DNA from: Silvibacterium sp.
Lineage (GTDB): Bacteria > Acidobacteriota > Terriglobia > Terriglobales > Acidobacteriaceae
Direction of reading: 5' to 3'
DNA length: 36,952 nt
Assembly (NCBI GenBank): GCA_019234945.1
Contig: JAFAKX010000138.1
Span: 1-36,952 of the forward strand
In this document: one piece after another, positions 9,292-17,128 of the stretch
How positions within the stretch are numbered: the stretch's first letter is position 1
Layout: the number at the start of each line of letters is the position of its first letter
Notes under the pieces: generated by a model
The model's database searches: none
What the model saw: the letters and a program-made list of their open reading frames with translations, nothing else
Told to the model about the DNA's origin: nothing
Program-made: the position numbers and the translations under genes

Positions 9292-9357
9292 GAAGGCTTC
9301 TCCTGATCCAGCAGCTCCTGGTCCTCAACCAAAAGCTAACCGATCGTTGAAGCCTTC
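9292..9357 (-). ncRNA. Candidate structured RNA (possible bridge RNA segment) of the IS110 element
   Basis: GAAGGCTTC (9292-9300) and GAAGCCTTC (9349-9357) form a perfect 9-bp stem around 48 nt, immediately upstream of the transposase ATG. In IS110-group elements the non-coding left end upstream of the transposase encodes the bridge RNA that recognises target and donor DNA. The position fits, but a full bridge RNA is about 180 nt with two guide loops. I have not delimited those. Confidence 0.3.
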
Positions 9358-9882
9358 CCACTTATCCCATCAATCCTGAGCGCAGCGAAGGGTGGGAGGA
9401 ATGATCCTGGGAGCCTCTGCCCGGTGCCGATTCTTTCGCTCCGCTTTCGACCTAAAGAGATCGGAAGGATGCCTTCAAATCCTCCAACAGCTCCTGATGC
9501 GGATCGTAGTTCGTCCAGTAGCTGAAGTCCGGCAAATCCACCACGGCCGAGTCCGACCCCTTCGCCATACTCAGCCACGAGGAGCTTCAGCGATTTGCCG
9601 ATTCCCAGGCGCGGAACGCAGCCTGGGTGCAGGCCAGAAGGACGAGCTTAATCATTTAAATCCAAATAGATAGCGATGAATCCTGAAGCAGGCCACAATA
9701 GAATCAATCAGATGAGAAATATGCGGCCCGTACGGAACAGAATCAGATAGAAACTCGAAAGTTCCACGGCTGCAATGAGATAGCAGCCAGGTCCAAAACC
9801 AATCTTTGATAAATCAAATAGATGAACGAAAGTGCCGCCGAACGGGGGGAGGGGGTCTCCCGAAGGGAACAGTCGTCACCAG
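9358..9882. other. Stretch with a possible gene remnant (minus, 9452-9568)
   Basis: On the minus strand, 9568-9452 encodes 38 residues (start MAKGSDSAVVDLP, containing PDFSYWTNYDP, end KASFRSL then TAG). Its composition looks like the C-terminus of a real protein, but the frame is closed by a TGA 15 nt upstream of the ATG. I do not recognise the family. Another frame just upstream reads GKSLKLLVAEYG, which might be its continuation after a frameshift. The rest (9580-9882) is more AT-rich than its surroundings and shows no gene. Confidence 0.3.
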
Positions 9883-9908
9883 AAAAGGGCAGGCCTCAGG
9901 CCTGCCCC
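9883..9908 (-). terminator. Rho-independent terminator of secG
   Basis: Read on the minus strand, GGGCAGGCC and GGCCTGCCC form a perfect 9-bp stem with a 3-nt loop, followed by TTTTCT. It begins about 20 nt after the secG stop codon. Confidence 0.9.
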
Positions 9909-9928
9909 TGATCTTCGATGAGAACTGA

Positions 9929-10240
9929 CTACTTCTGGGCCGGCTTGTTCTGGGCCGGTTTGCTCTGGGTTGTGCTGGTTCCGGAGAGCACCGAGCGCTG
10001 GGTGTGAGACTGCTTCGCCATCAGGACTGTGAGGCTGATCGACGTGAGCATGAAGACCACCGCACACCAGGTCGTGGTGCGGGTGAGCAGGTTGGCTGCC
10101 GAGCGGGGACCGAAGGCGGTCTGAGAGCCCTGGCCGCCGAAGGCGCCGGCGAGATCGGCGCTCTTTCCCTGCTGGAGGAGAATCACGGCGATCATGAAGA
10201 GGCAAACGATAACGTGGATGACGATGATCAGATAAATCAT
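9929..10240 (-). CDS. secG: Preprotein translocase subunit SecG
   Basis: The 103-residue protein has two membrane segments (about residues 2-22 and 54-74). Between them lies the family signature LLQQGKSADLAGAFGGQGSQTAFG, given here as LLQQGKSADLAGAFGG and QTAFG. SecG is the small non-essential partner of SecY and SecE in the inner-membrane channel, where it assists SecA-driven export. The Gln/Lys/Pro-rich tail (after about residue 80) is an extension of low complexity. The gene is single, lies next to tRNA-Leu and ends in a strong terminator, so it is probably its own transcription unit. No strong Shine-Dalgarno is seen before the ATG. Confidence 0.95.
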   Translation of the reverse strand: MIYLIIVIHVIVCLFMIAVILLQQGKSADLAGAFGGQGSQTAFGPRSAANLLTRTTTWCAVVFMLTSISLTVLMAKQSHTQRSVLSGTSTTQSKPAQNKPAQK

Positions 10241-10284
10241 GTGGTCGCTATTCTGGGGAGATCCTAAATGGATTTCGGGACATT

Positions 10285-10368
10285 TGGTGCGGAAGGGGGG
10301 ACTTGAACCCCCATGCCTCTCGGCGCCACCCCCTCAAGATGGTGTGTCTGCCATTTCACCACTTCCGC
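10285..10368 (-). tRNA. tRNA-Leu (anticodon GAG), CCA encoded
   Basis: The acceptor stem is GCGGAAG pairing with CTTCCGC, followed by A and an encoded CCA. The anticodon stem CCATC/GGTGG encloses the loop TTGAGGG, which places GAG at the anticodon. A long variable arm and a T-arm with GTTCAAGTC follow, as expected for a class II tRNA-Leu. Length is 84 nt. Confidence 0.95.
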
Positions 10369-10605
10369 ATTCGGCACGTGGTTGTCCTCTCAGAGTATAG
10401 CAAAAAAGAGACGAAGGACGGGGACTGCCTAACAGCCTTGCCTCCGCATCTATGCAACTGAGGAATGAGGATTTCGTCGGAACCCGCGAATCGAAGCCTC
10501 AGTCCGAAGCAGACAAATCTAAATCGTTGGGTACCGGCTACGATCCAGGGTCGCATTGAAGGTTGAGCGGTACTGTGGAGAACCTGGCTCCAAAGGAGGG
10601 CACAC

Positions 10606-11028
10606 ATGCCAGGGCTGCGCCGAAGCCACAAGGTACTGATTATTGATGATGCGCCAAGCGTCGCCGATACGCTCGCTCTCATTTTTTCGAAGGAGGGTTA
10701 CGAAGCGCGGGTTGCATACTCTGCGGAGCAGGCCATTGAGATTATCGCCAAATGGGTCCCCGACTTGGCGATTGTAGATGTGGTGTTGCCCCAGATGAAT
10801 GGTCTCGAGCTGGCGCTTGTGCTGAAAGACAATTACCCTCACTGCCCGGTGCTGCTTTTCTCGGGCGAAGAGGCCACGGGGGAACTGGTCGCTCGGGCGG
10901 CTCGGGACGGTAATGTCTTCGAGGTGCTGGCAAAGCCAGTGCATCCGGCATACATGTTGGAGGCGGCGGCGAATTTGCTGAGATCCAATTCGAACTATTC
11001 CAACGGGTACGCCGGGAACTCGGCGTAG
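10606..11028 (+). CDS. Single-domain response regulator (CheY-like receiver)
   Basis: The 140-residue protein is one receiver domain. The acidic pair is D14/D15, the phosphorylation site D58 (LAIVDVVLP), the switch residue S86 (LLFSGEE) and the conserved lysine K110 (LAKP). It has no output domain, only a short Asn/Ser-rich tail, so it must act by contacting a partner protein. AGGAGG lies 6 nt before the ATG. No histidine kinase is adjacent, so it is an orphan in this window and its pathway cannot be assigned. It runs tail-to-tail with the HAD gene. Confidence 0.93.
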   Translation: MPGLRRSHKVLIIDDAPSVADTLALIFSKEGYEARVAYSAEQAIEIIAKWVPDLAIVDVVLPQMNGLELALVLKDNYPHCPVLLFSGEEATGELVARAARDGNVFEVLAKPVHPAYMLEAAANLLRSNSNYSNGYAGNSA

Positions 11029-11052
11029 AGAAAGACGCTCCCGGCACCTGAG

Positions 11053-11769
11053 CTAGAAGTGGAGGTCGAGATGGGCGAAGCTTTCGATCTCCAGCAGATG
11101 TCGTCCGGGCGGTGCGGGGTCAATGGTGTCGTGCTCGAGCACCCACGTATTGGGATGATGGATGTAGACGACGTGCAGGCCGGCGGCGAGTGCCGGGTTG
11201 ATGTCGGAGCGCGGACTGTTGCCGATCATCCATGTGGTGTCGCATGAGAGGGAATAGCGTGTGCAAACGCTGTGATACGCTTCAGGATTTTTCTCGTGAG
11301 GGATTTCGACGGCGGTGAAGTATTCACCGAGGCCGGAGCGAGCGAGCTTGTTCGACTGCTCATCAGGGTTTCCTTTGGTCATCAGGATGAGGCGATGGCG
11401 CTCGGCGAGGACAGGCAGGGTTTCCCGCACGCCGGGTAGCAACTCGATCTCCTGCTCGGTGATGCAACTAGCAAAGCTGACAATGCGCTCGTGGCGCTCG
11501 GGCGTTACTGGCTCTGCAGACAGGCGCTCAAAACAAGTGACGAGGGCGCGGCGGAAGCTCGCGACTCCATAGCCGTGCACACGGGTGTTTTCGCGCTCAA
11601 CCTCATTGAGTATCTGACGGACTTCGTCGTGTGTGTACTCATGATGGTCGAGGTAGGAGATAAAAGCTGCAATTGCGCGCTCGAAGTAGATATTATTTTC
11701 CCAGAGCGTGTCATCGGCATCGATGAGCAGCGTCTGTCCGGGCGCGAACCTCGTAAAACCATTCAGCAT
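11053..11769 (-). CDS. HAD-superfamily hydrolase
   Basis: Motif I is DADDTLW, with the nucleophile and acid two residues apart. Motif II lies in LILMTKGN, the motif III lysine in HEKNPEAY, and motif IV in MIGNSPRSDINPALAAG. The helical cap between motifs I and II is of the C1 type. Such enzymes are phosphatases of small phosphorylated metabolites, and nucleotide or sugar phosphatases are the nearest guesses. The ATG at 11769 gives 238 residues. A GTG at 11793 in the same frame would add eight residues, and neither start has a good ribosome site. The protein has no signal peptide and is presumably cytoplasmic. Confidence 0.88.
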   Translation of the reverse strand: MLNGFTRFAPGQTLLIDADDTLWENNIYFERAIAAFISYLDHHEYTHDEVRQILNEVERENTRVHGYGVASFRRALVTCFERLSAEPVTPERHERIVSFASCITEQEIELLPGVRETLPVLAERHRLILMTKGNPDEQSNKLARSGLGEYFTAVEIPHEKNPEAYHSVCTRYSLSCDTTWMIGNSPRSDINPALAAGLHVVYIHHPNTWVLEHDTIDPAPPGRHLLEIESFAHLDLHF

Positions 11770-12104
11770 GGTTTGAGCGTAACAAAAGACCACAGCGGTT
11801 TTGAACTTTTCCAGCGAACCGCGGTCAAGCCTGCCTGGATTTTTCCTCAGAAATCTGCGAACTCAGCAGGAGTTTGTTGAGAACTCAGGGCTTACACATC
11901 TGAGCCCGCAGCGCTGGCAGGTGATGGCTTCACGATCATTCAGTTGGAAGGGCGGGCTATGGCGCGGTTCGGCTTAAGCGCAGGGAAGAGTGAGAACAGG
12001 GTTGGAGTCTCAGTTTAGGAGGAAACTTCAGGTCCGGCCGCTTCGACCGGCGCAAGAGCGCGCCGGCCTTCGGTCGGCGATCAAGCTTCTGTAAGTCTGA
12101 ACTG
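11770..12104. other. Intergenic stretch with a hairpin at 12061-12079
   Basis: No gene is seen between the M14 stop and the HAD start. CGCCGGCC and GGTCGGCG (12061-12079) form an 8-bp stem with one G-U pair and a 3-nt loop, 26 nt after the M14 stop codon. It lacks a U-tract, so it is at best a weak or rho-assisted transcription end. Confidence 0.35.
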
Positions 12105-14774
12105 TTATTCTGCGAAATCGTCATCATCGTCTTGTCCGGCACTGGCGGCGGTGTTCTTCTTATCGGAGTCCGAAGGTTTCGCGAGGTGGAGCTCGGCGAA
12201 GGGCGGCTCGTCGTAGCGGTAAAGCGCATTCATGAAGAACTTGTAGGCGCCGTGGGATTGGGCACGCCACTGGGGCTTGAATCCGAACAAGAAGATGCGG
12301 CCCTTGCCGTAGGCGACCTCGACGGCGGCGGCCTGGCCTTCGATTTTTTCTGCATGCAGGAGGACGCCGCTCTCGAGTGGGTTGATGCCTGCGGAGTACG
12401 TGGCGAGGATGGCGCCGGTGAATCCAGGCTTCAGGGCGAAGGCAGGGCCACGCTCAAACATCACAACTGGATCGGTGGGCAACCCGTAGAGAGCAGGGCG
12501 GGATGCGTCTTTCAGCTCGATGCGGAGCAAGGCCCCCGAGCAGAAGAAGTCATCATTTTTGAGCCCAGCCAGGATGTTGGTGACAGGCAGCCCGAACAGG
12601 TCGATGAGCGAAGATGAGGTCCGGTTGAAGGCGACGAGCGTGCCTCCGGCGCGAACGAACTCGCGGAGCGCCGCCACGCCATCGGTATCGATGCCTCCGG
12701 CGTATTCGCTGGGAACCAGGCCGGGTTTGAACCCGTCGGTGAGCTGATTCTTCGACATGTCGGGCAGGATGATGGTGTCGTAGCGGGCGCGGAGGTTTCC
12801 GGCTTTTATGCCGGCGTTGTAGAGGCCCTCGGGCGCGAAGCCGTATTTCTCGAGGATCCAGCGGGACCAACCTTCATCGATGGACGGCTGCCAGGGGCGG
12901 TAGAGTCCAACGCTGGCCTTGCGGATGGGGATGGTCTTTGATTCAGTCTGCGGGCTATGCGATGCGGAGACTGTGCTGACGCCGTACTTCTGAGCGATGG
13001 AAAGCAGCTTGTCATGGCCGACACCGGTGATGATGAAGGCTCCGGTTTCGGGACCTTCGGCGGTGTGGACTTCATCCCGCGAGAAGGCGACAGAGCCGCC
13101 GGCAGCGAGGATTTCATTGACCGCCATGAAGCTGGCGTTTGGTTTGTGGCTGAGGACGTAAGCAGGGCCGGCGCCTTCGACGCTGACGGAGAGCGGATCG
13201 ATCTTTGATACGAGTTCGAGCGCGGAGCGCTGGTCTTCGCCGACGGGATCGGTGACGGCATCGACCCGCACCCCCATCTGCATGGGAAGAGTCCAGCCGG
13301 TTACGTCATAAGGAAGCGTAACGGGCTTCGCGCTGCCGTCGAGGATAGCCTGCGGGTAGTGCTGCGGTTCAAAGAGCTCCTTGACGAGGCCGGAGAATGG
13401 CTGGTCCATGAGGACGACCCACGAGCCGACTGGGTAATCGATGCCGTTGGCGTGGAAGCTGCGAGAAGCACGGTGGACTTCGAGTCCGTTGTCGAGGAGC
13501 TTTTGAGCGAGCAGCGCGGCTTCGGGCGTGTCAGCCTGTGGGTTGGGGAGCACATACGCGTAAGGCGCGGTGTGCCTGAAGTGCTCAATGTTGTCATGCG
13601 CGGCCTGCCAGCGGTTGTAGAGAAGCTGCTCGCGGTACTTCGAAGCCGTGTCCAGAACAGACATGGACCCGGCGACCATATATTTCACTGCGTCACTGAG
13701 GTGCCACCAGCCGCCCTGCCAGGGGTCGGTGTACATGGTGAGGGCTTTGAGATCCTGCGATGGCTTGGGGAAATCGTTCACGGTGTAGAAGCGTGGCGTG
13801 GCATACCGGTAGAGGGCTGTCTCGGTGAAGAAGGAGATCTCGTTGCGGAACACGTGCGTGAAGTCGAGGAAGCCCGGATACCAGTTATCGAACTGAGCCT
13901 GCGAAATGGCGCCGGGCAGATGTTGTTCCTGCAGCGCGGCCGACATCTGCGTCCCAACGACGTTGAGCCAGCTCCTCATATAGGGGCTGATGTTCGAGGA
14001 GATGGGATCGGCAAAGGGCGGGATCCAGATGCGGGCGGGGAAGGGCGCGGTCTGATGCTGGCAATAGAAGATGACGGGGCTGTATTCGATTTCAGTGCGG
14101 GTGACAACCTGCGACTCGAGCATGTTCAACATATAGCCGTCGCGGTTGTTATCGTGCCCGACGTACTCCTGGTAGAGCCAGGGCATGGGGGCGACTTCGA
14201 AAGGGGTCCCGAGATTGCGCCGGTACCATGAGACGACCATGTTCTGGCCGTCGGGATTGATGGTGGGCCAGAGGACGAGGATGACGTTGTTGAGGATGGC
14301 GTCAATCTGTGGGTCGCCCTGCGACGAGACGAGCTTGTAGGCGAGCTGGATCGAGTGCTGGCCCCCCGCGACTTCGTCCGAGTGGAGTCCGCCATCGATG
14401 TGCACGATTACTTTGGACGTGCGGGCGAGCTCGCGGGCTTGCCCGTCGGTCAGCGAGCGGGAATCGGCGAGTTTGCGCGCGATGGACTTGTATTCGTCGA
14501 GACGCGCGAGGTTCTCGGGAGAGGAGATGACGGCAATTTCGAATTCTTCGCCGCGTGTGGTCTTGCCGACTTTGAACATCTTGATCCGGTCGGAGCTGGC
14601 GGCGAGGGCGTGGAAGTATTTGATGGCGTCGTCATAGTCGGCGAGATAGAAGTCATCTCCGGGGTTGCGACCGAGGACGGAGGCGGGAGTAGGAATCTGC
14701 GCAGCGGCGCTTACGAATGGCAGAGCAATTGAAAAAAGAAGTCCGAGGGGGCTAAACAGCGAACGGCGGCGCAT
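12105..14774 (-). CDS. Secreted M14-family zinc carboxypeptidase-like metallopeptidase
   Basis: The 889-residue protein has a signal peptide (about 1-26, MRRRS then a hydrophobic core ending SAAAQ) and a strong AGAGGAGA site before the ATG. The peptidase domain is N-terminal. The zinc ligands H131 and E134 lie in GGLHSDEVAGG, and WPTINPDGQNMV and HDNNRDGYM follow, as in large bacterial M14 proteins. The second half (about 390-860) contains segments like IILPDMSKNQL and GTLVAFNR that resemble a glutamine-amidotransferase-like beta-alpha fold and are typical of these long family members. The C-terminus is an acidic run (five Asp, then FAE). It is probably periplasmic, trimming peptides or cell-wall fragments. 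The substrate is unknown. Confidence 0.87.
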   Translation of the reverse strand: MRRRSLFSPLGLLFSIALPFVSAAAQIPTPASVLGRNPGDDFYLADYDDAIKYFHALAASSDRIKMFKVGKTTRGEEFEIAVISSPENLARLDEYKSIARKLADSRSLTDGQARELARTSKVIVHIDGGLHSDEVAGGQHSIQLAYKLVSSQGDPQIDAILNNVILVLWPTINPDGQNMVVSWYRRNLGTPFEVAPMPWLYQEYVGHDNNRDGYMLNMLESQVVTRTEIEYSPVIFYCQHQTAPFPARIWIPPFADPISSNISPYMRSWLNVVGTQMSAALQEQHLPGAISQAQFDNWYPGFLDFTHVFRNEISFFTETALYRYATPRFYTVNDFPKPSQDLKALTMYTDPWQGGWWHLSDAVKYMVAGSMSVLDTASKYREQLLYNRWQAAHDNIEHFRHTAPYAYVLPNPQADTPEAALLAQKLLDNGLEVHRASRSFHANGIDYPVGSWVVLMDQPFSGLVKELFEPQHYPQAILDGSAKPVTLPYDVTGWTLPMQMGVRVDAVTDPVGEDQRSALELVSKIDPLSVSVEGAGPAYVLSHKPNASFMAVNEILAAGGSVAFSRDEVHTAEGPETGAFIITGVGHDKLLSIAQKYGVSTVSASHSPQTESKTIPIRKASVGLYRPWQPSIDEGWSRWILEKYGFAPEGLYNAGIKAGNLRARYDTIILPDMSKNQLTDGFKPGLVPSEYAGGIDTDGVAALREFVRAGGTLVAFNRTSSSLIDLFGLPVTNILAGLKNDDFFCSGALLRIELKDASRPALYGLPTDPVVMFERGPAFALKPGFTGAILATYSAGINPLESGVLLHAEKIEGQAAAVEVAYGKGRIFLFGFKPQWRAQSHGAYKFFMNALYRYDEPPFAELHLAKPSDSDKKNTAASAGQDDDDDFAE

Positions 14775-14868
14775 TCATCTCCTCTGAGCGATGTGCAGGT
14801 GATTGCATTATCGTCGCATCGCTGAGGCGGATAGGGAAAGGAGTTTCTGGCGGTTCAGTCAAAAGCGC

Positions 14869-15414
14869 TTACTGGGTAATGACCATCTGAGACGTGCTGC
14901 TCACAGTAAAACTCGCGCCGCTGTAAAAGGGCACGGAGAGTGTAAAAGGGTAAGACACGACCACTTTGACCACGTTTCCGGGCGCGTTGTGAGGATTAGT
15001 GGTGCAAGTCGACCAGGTGGTTGGTTGAGAGGCACTCGCGCAGAGGTATGTTGCGGTTGCGGTCAGGCTGCTCGAAACCATGCCTGGATAGTTACGCCCC
15101 TGAACATAGGTTTGGATATTGGTGGATGATGACGTATTGCAGTTTGTCAGACTCGGCGTGTTTGCACACGACGTTGATCCGCGGACCATTGCGTAGCGGG
15201 CAGCTTCTCGGGCTGCCTCTGAGACAAAGTTATAGACGTAGATCCCGCGCGACACCTGCATGATTCCAATCACAAAACAAAACAGGACCACCGATGCAAA
15301 CGCGATCTCTACGGTGGCCTGACCGTGTTCGCTGCGTGCGCTCCGCAGAAGTCGCCCGAGTGGCGTGCGAAGAGTCTTTCGACTCGAGGTTGAGGGCGTT
15401 GTCATTGCATGCAT
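14869..15414 (-). CDS. TadE-like pseudopilin
   Basis: The 181-residue protein has a basic N-terminal stretch and then the prepilin-like junction SEHGQATVEIAFASVV, with Glu at +5 of the mature part and a single hydrophobic helix (about residues 37-57). This is the TadE/TadF pattern, in which minor pilins are processed by the CpaA peptidase. The rest is Ser/Thr-rich with four or more Cys, probably an extracytoplasmic domain. The start overlaps the end of the upstream TadE-like gene by 13 nt (an internal ATG at 15405 would give a 4-nt ATGA overlap), so the two are translated together. AAGGCGG lies 8 nt before the ATG at 15414. It is last in the minus-strand arm of the Tad locus. Confidence 0.82.
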   Translation of the reverse strand: MHAMTTPSTSSRKTLRTPLGRLLRSARSEHGQATVEIAFASVVLFCFVIGIMQVSRGIYVYNFVSEAAREAARYAMVRGSTSCANTPSLTNCNTSSSTNIQTYVQGRNYPGMVSSSLTATATYLCASASQPTTWSTCTTNPHNAPGNVVKVVVSYPFTLSVPFYSGASFTVSSTSQMVITQ

Positions 15415-15866
15415 TTTTGAACCGCCTTTCCATGCAGGGTGTAGGAAGTTGGAAGGCCGGGAAGATGTATCACAGGGCTGAAGGTCACCGACGTGTTCAC
15501 CGTGACGATTTCTTCAATGTGGGAAGCTGAACAATCGCCGATCGCGCATGTAGAGGAAGTTCCATCGGAACAGACACACGAGGTGGAAGAGGTGGTGGTG
15601 AGCCCGGTGAGATTGGCTGCGTCGTTCGCGGCGGCGGTTGCAATTCCTGTCGAATCGGAAGCCGTGGCGCCGTTCTGCATTCCATATGCTGCTCCCGCCC
15701 GGGCAGCATTGGCCACTTCGATGGACGCGTAAGCCACTCTGCCGAGTTCACCCACGCCCAGCAGGAGCACTACGAACAGCGATCCAAGCAGTGCGGTTTC
15801 AATCAGAGATTGTCCGGCAGTCTCCTGGTAAACTTCTGTGATCAATTCAAATCTGTTCTTACTCAT
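15402..15866 (-). CDS. TadE-like pseudopilin
   Basis: The 154-residue protein has the junction ETAGQSLIETALLGSL with Glu at +5, followed by one membrane helix (about residues 20-42) and an alanine/serine/threonine-rich domain with several Cys (SCVCSDGTSSTCAIGDC). This is the TadE-type minor pilin architecture. A clear AGAGGAG lies 5 nt before the ATG. It sits 11 nt after the TadG-like gene and overlaps the next TadE-like gene, so the three form one transcription unit. The two TadE proteins differ outside the helix, which suggests separate places in the pilus. Confidence 0.82.
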   Translation of the reverse strand: MSKNRFELITEVYQETAGQSLIETALLGSLFVVLLLGVGELGRVAYASIEVANAARAGAAYGMQNGATASDSTGIATAAANDAANLTGLTTTSSTSCVCSDGTSSTCAIGDCSASHIEEIVTVNTSVTFSPVIHLPGLPTSYTLHGKAVQKCMQ

Positions 15867-15877
15867 AATCGCTCCTC

Positions 15878-17128
15878 TTACTCCACCATCGTGACGACTC
15901 TAAAAGGCGACGTGGAGGCGTGGACGACGTTGTAATTAGGAATAGTTACGACGGAGGACTTGTCGTACATCGAACCGGCGATAATGCCCGTAGCCGTCAC
16001 GCCCCCGCCGTGGTCCTGCAGATAGACCTCCGCGCCTGGCGCATAAATCATGCCGTCAAGCGTCTCTGAGCTGCTGCCAAACTGAATCTGCAGCTCGTTC
16101 GTGTTGCTTGCGGGCTGCATGATGGAGATGCCGTTATAAGTGCCGGAGGTGGGTGCTGTGAGGGCCAATGTGCCGATGCCCTGATTGAAGGTCCCACTTT
16201 CTATGTCGATCGTTCCGCCATTTACAGTTACCTGGCCGCTGATGGTGACGCCGTTCTCAAAAACGTAGACTCCCGCGCCCATAGTCGCGCCACTGATCGT
16301 GACCGCGTTGCTGTAACAGATCGCGTTGTTCAGTCCAGGTCCTGCAACCGTACCCGTGATTGTCGTAGCGGTCGAAGTATTTGAGGTTGAGCAGCCGTTG
16401 CCCGGGGTTGGTCCGGTGAGACCTCCGAAGGGATTGCTTCTGGGAGCGGCATTGACCGTCGCAGCAGTTGGAGATGTCTGGTGCGACGGTGGGGAGTTGC
16501 CAACGACGTCGAGGTATGCGGCGTTGACGGTGCCTCCACCGCCTGTGACGCTGAGAGCATTGCTGGATGGGGAATTTACGTAGATGCCACAATTCGTTGC
16601 CTCAATGTCATAGGAACCTTGCAGATAGAGACCGGTGCCTGAAGTGTTCATGAGCCAGATGCATGGCCCTCCCGCCGTTGGGGTGCCAGCCACCGCCCGG
16701 GCGGAAACGGTTACGGAACTGTGATTGAAGAGCTTCATGAAATACGTGGGGTTTGGACTGCTGACAATGGCCTCTACATATCCTGTCGATCCTGTGTTCG
16801 AACCGCTGGTCGGAGGAAGATTTACGGTAACGGTCACTCCACCGGTGCCGTTGGTATAGCCGTTCTGGCCTGAAGCCGCTTTACCCGCCGTTTGTGCCGA
16901 GCTTGTTGATCCGTTGTAGAGGTAATCCAAAGCTCCGGCAGAGGCGGCCGCGTCGGCAGCGATCTGAAGATTGCGCTTGGCGCGGAACAACATACCCACA
17001 TCGATCGCAAGCGCTGAAAATCCCAGCAGGATGGTCATGCACAACGCGGTCAGAGCAAGCGCTTGTCCGCTTTCGTCGCGGCAGATTTTTGAGATTCTGT
17101 TTCGGGCCCGTGTCTGAGGTTGTCTCAC
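15878..17128 (-). CDS. TadG-like pilus protein with repetitive beta-rich C-terminal domain
   Basis: The 416-residue protein begins with a basic segment, DESGQALALTALCMTIL and one membrane helix (about 24-46). FRAKRNLQIAADAAASAGA follows, which is the TadG/Flp-assembly N-terminal signature. Classical TadG then has a von Willebrand A domain, but no DxSxS metal site is visible here. Instead residues about 150-400 are Gly/Thr/Ser/Asn-rich, with short beta-strand repeats (YLQGSYDIEATNCGIYV, NGVTISGQVTVNGGTIDI, DGMIYAPGAEVYLQD) that look like a parallel beta-helix. The GTG start overlaps the upstream stop as GTGA, with AGGAG nearby, so translation is coupled to the membrane protein before it. It is likely an extracellular or tip component; the fold is inference. 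Confidence 0.75.
   Translation of the reverse strand: MRQPQTRARNRISKICRDESGQALALTALCMTILLGFSALAIDVGMLFRAKRNLQIAADAAASAGALDYLYNGSTSSAQTAGKAASGQNGYTNGTGGVTVTVNLPPTSGSNTGSTGYVEAIVSSPNPTYFMKLFNHSSVTVSARAVAGTPTAGGPCIWLMNTSGTGLYLQGSYDIEATNCGIYVNSPSSNALSVTGGGGTVNAAYLDVVGNSPPSHQTSPTAATVNAAPRSNPFGGLTGPTPGNGCSTSNTSTATTITGTVAGPGLNNAICYSNAVTISGATMGAGVYVFENGVTISGQVTVNGGTIDIESGTFNQGIGTLALTAPTSGTYNGISIMQPASNTNELQIQFGSSSETLDGMIYAPGAEVYLQDHGGGVTATGIIAGSMYDKSSVVTIPNYNVVHASTSPFRVVTMVE

Larger units (their letters stand above)
8203..9357 (-). mobile_element. IS110-family insertion sequence, approximate extent
   Basis: The element is defined by its transposase, which is broken (next entry). An 8-bp perfect hairpin (CCTCCGGC, loop CTACT, GCCGGAGG; 8203-8223) carries the transposase stop codon in its loop. 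A 66-nt inverted-repeat structure lies directly upstream of the transposase start. IS110 elements usually lack terminal inverted repeats and target duplications, and I could not find the exact ends, so the limits given are only those of recognisable parts. Confidence 0.6.

Noticed and set aside
12061-12079. Strong terminator after the M14 gene
   Set aside because: The hairpin is good but no U-tract follows, so it is described only as a feature of the intergenic stretch.
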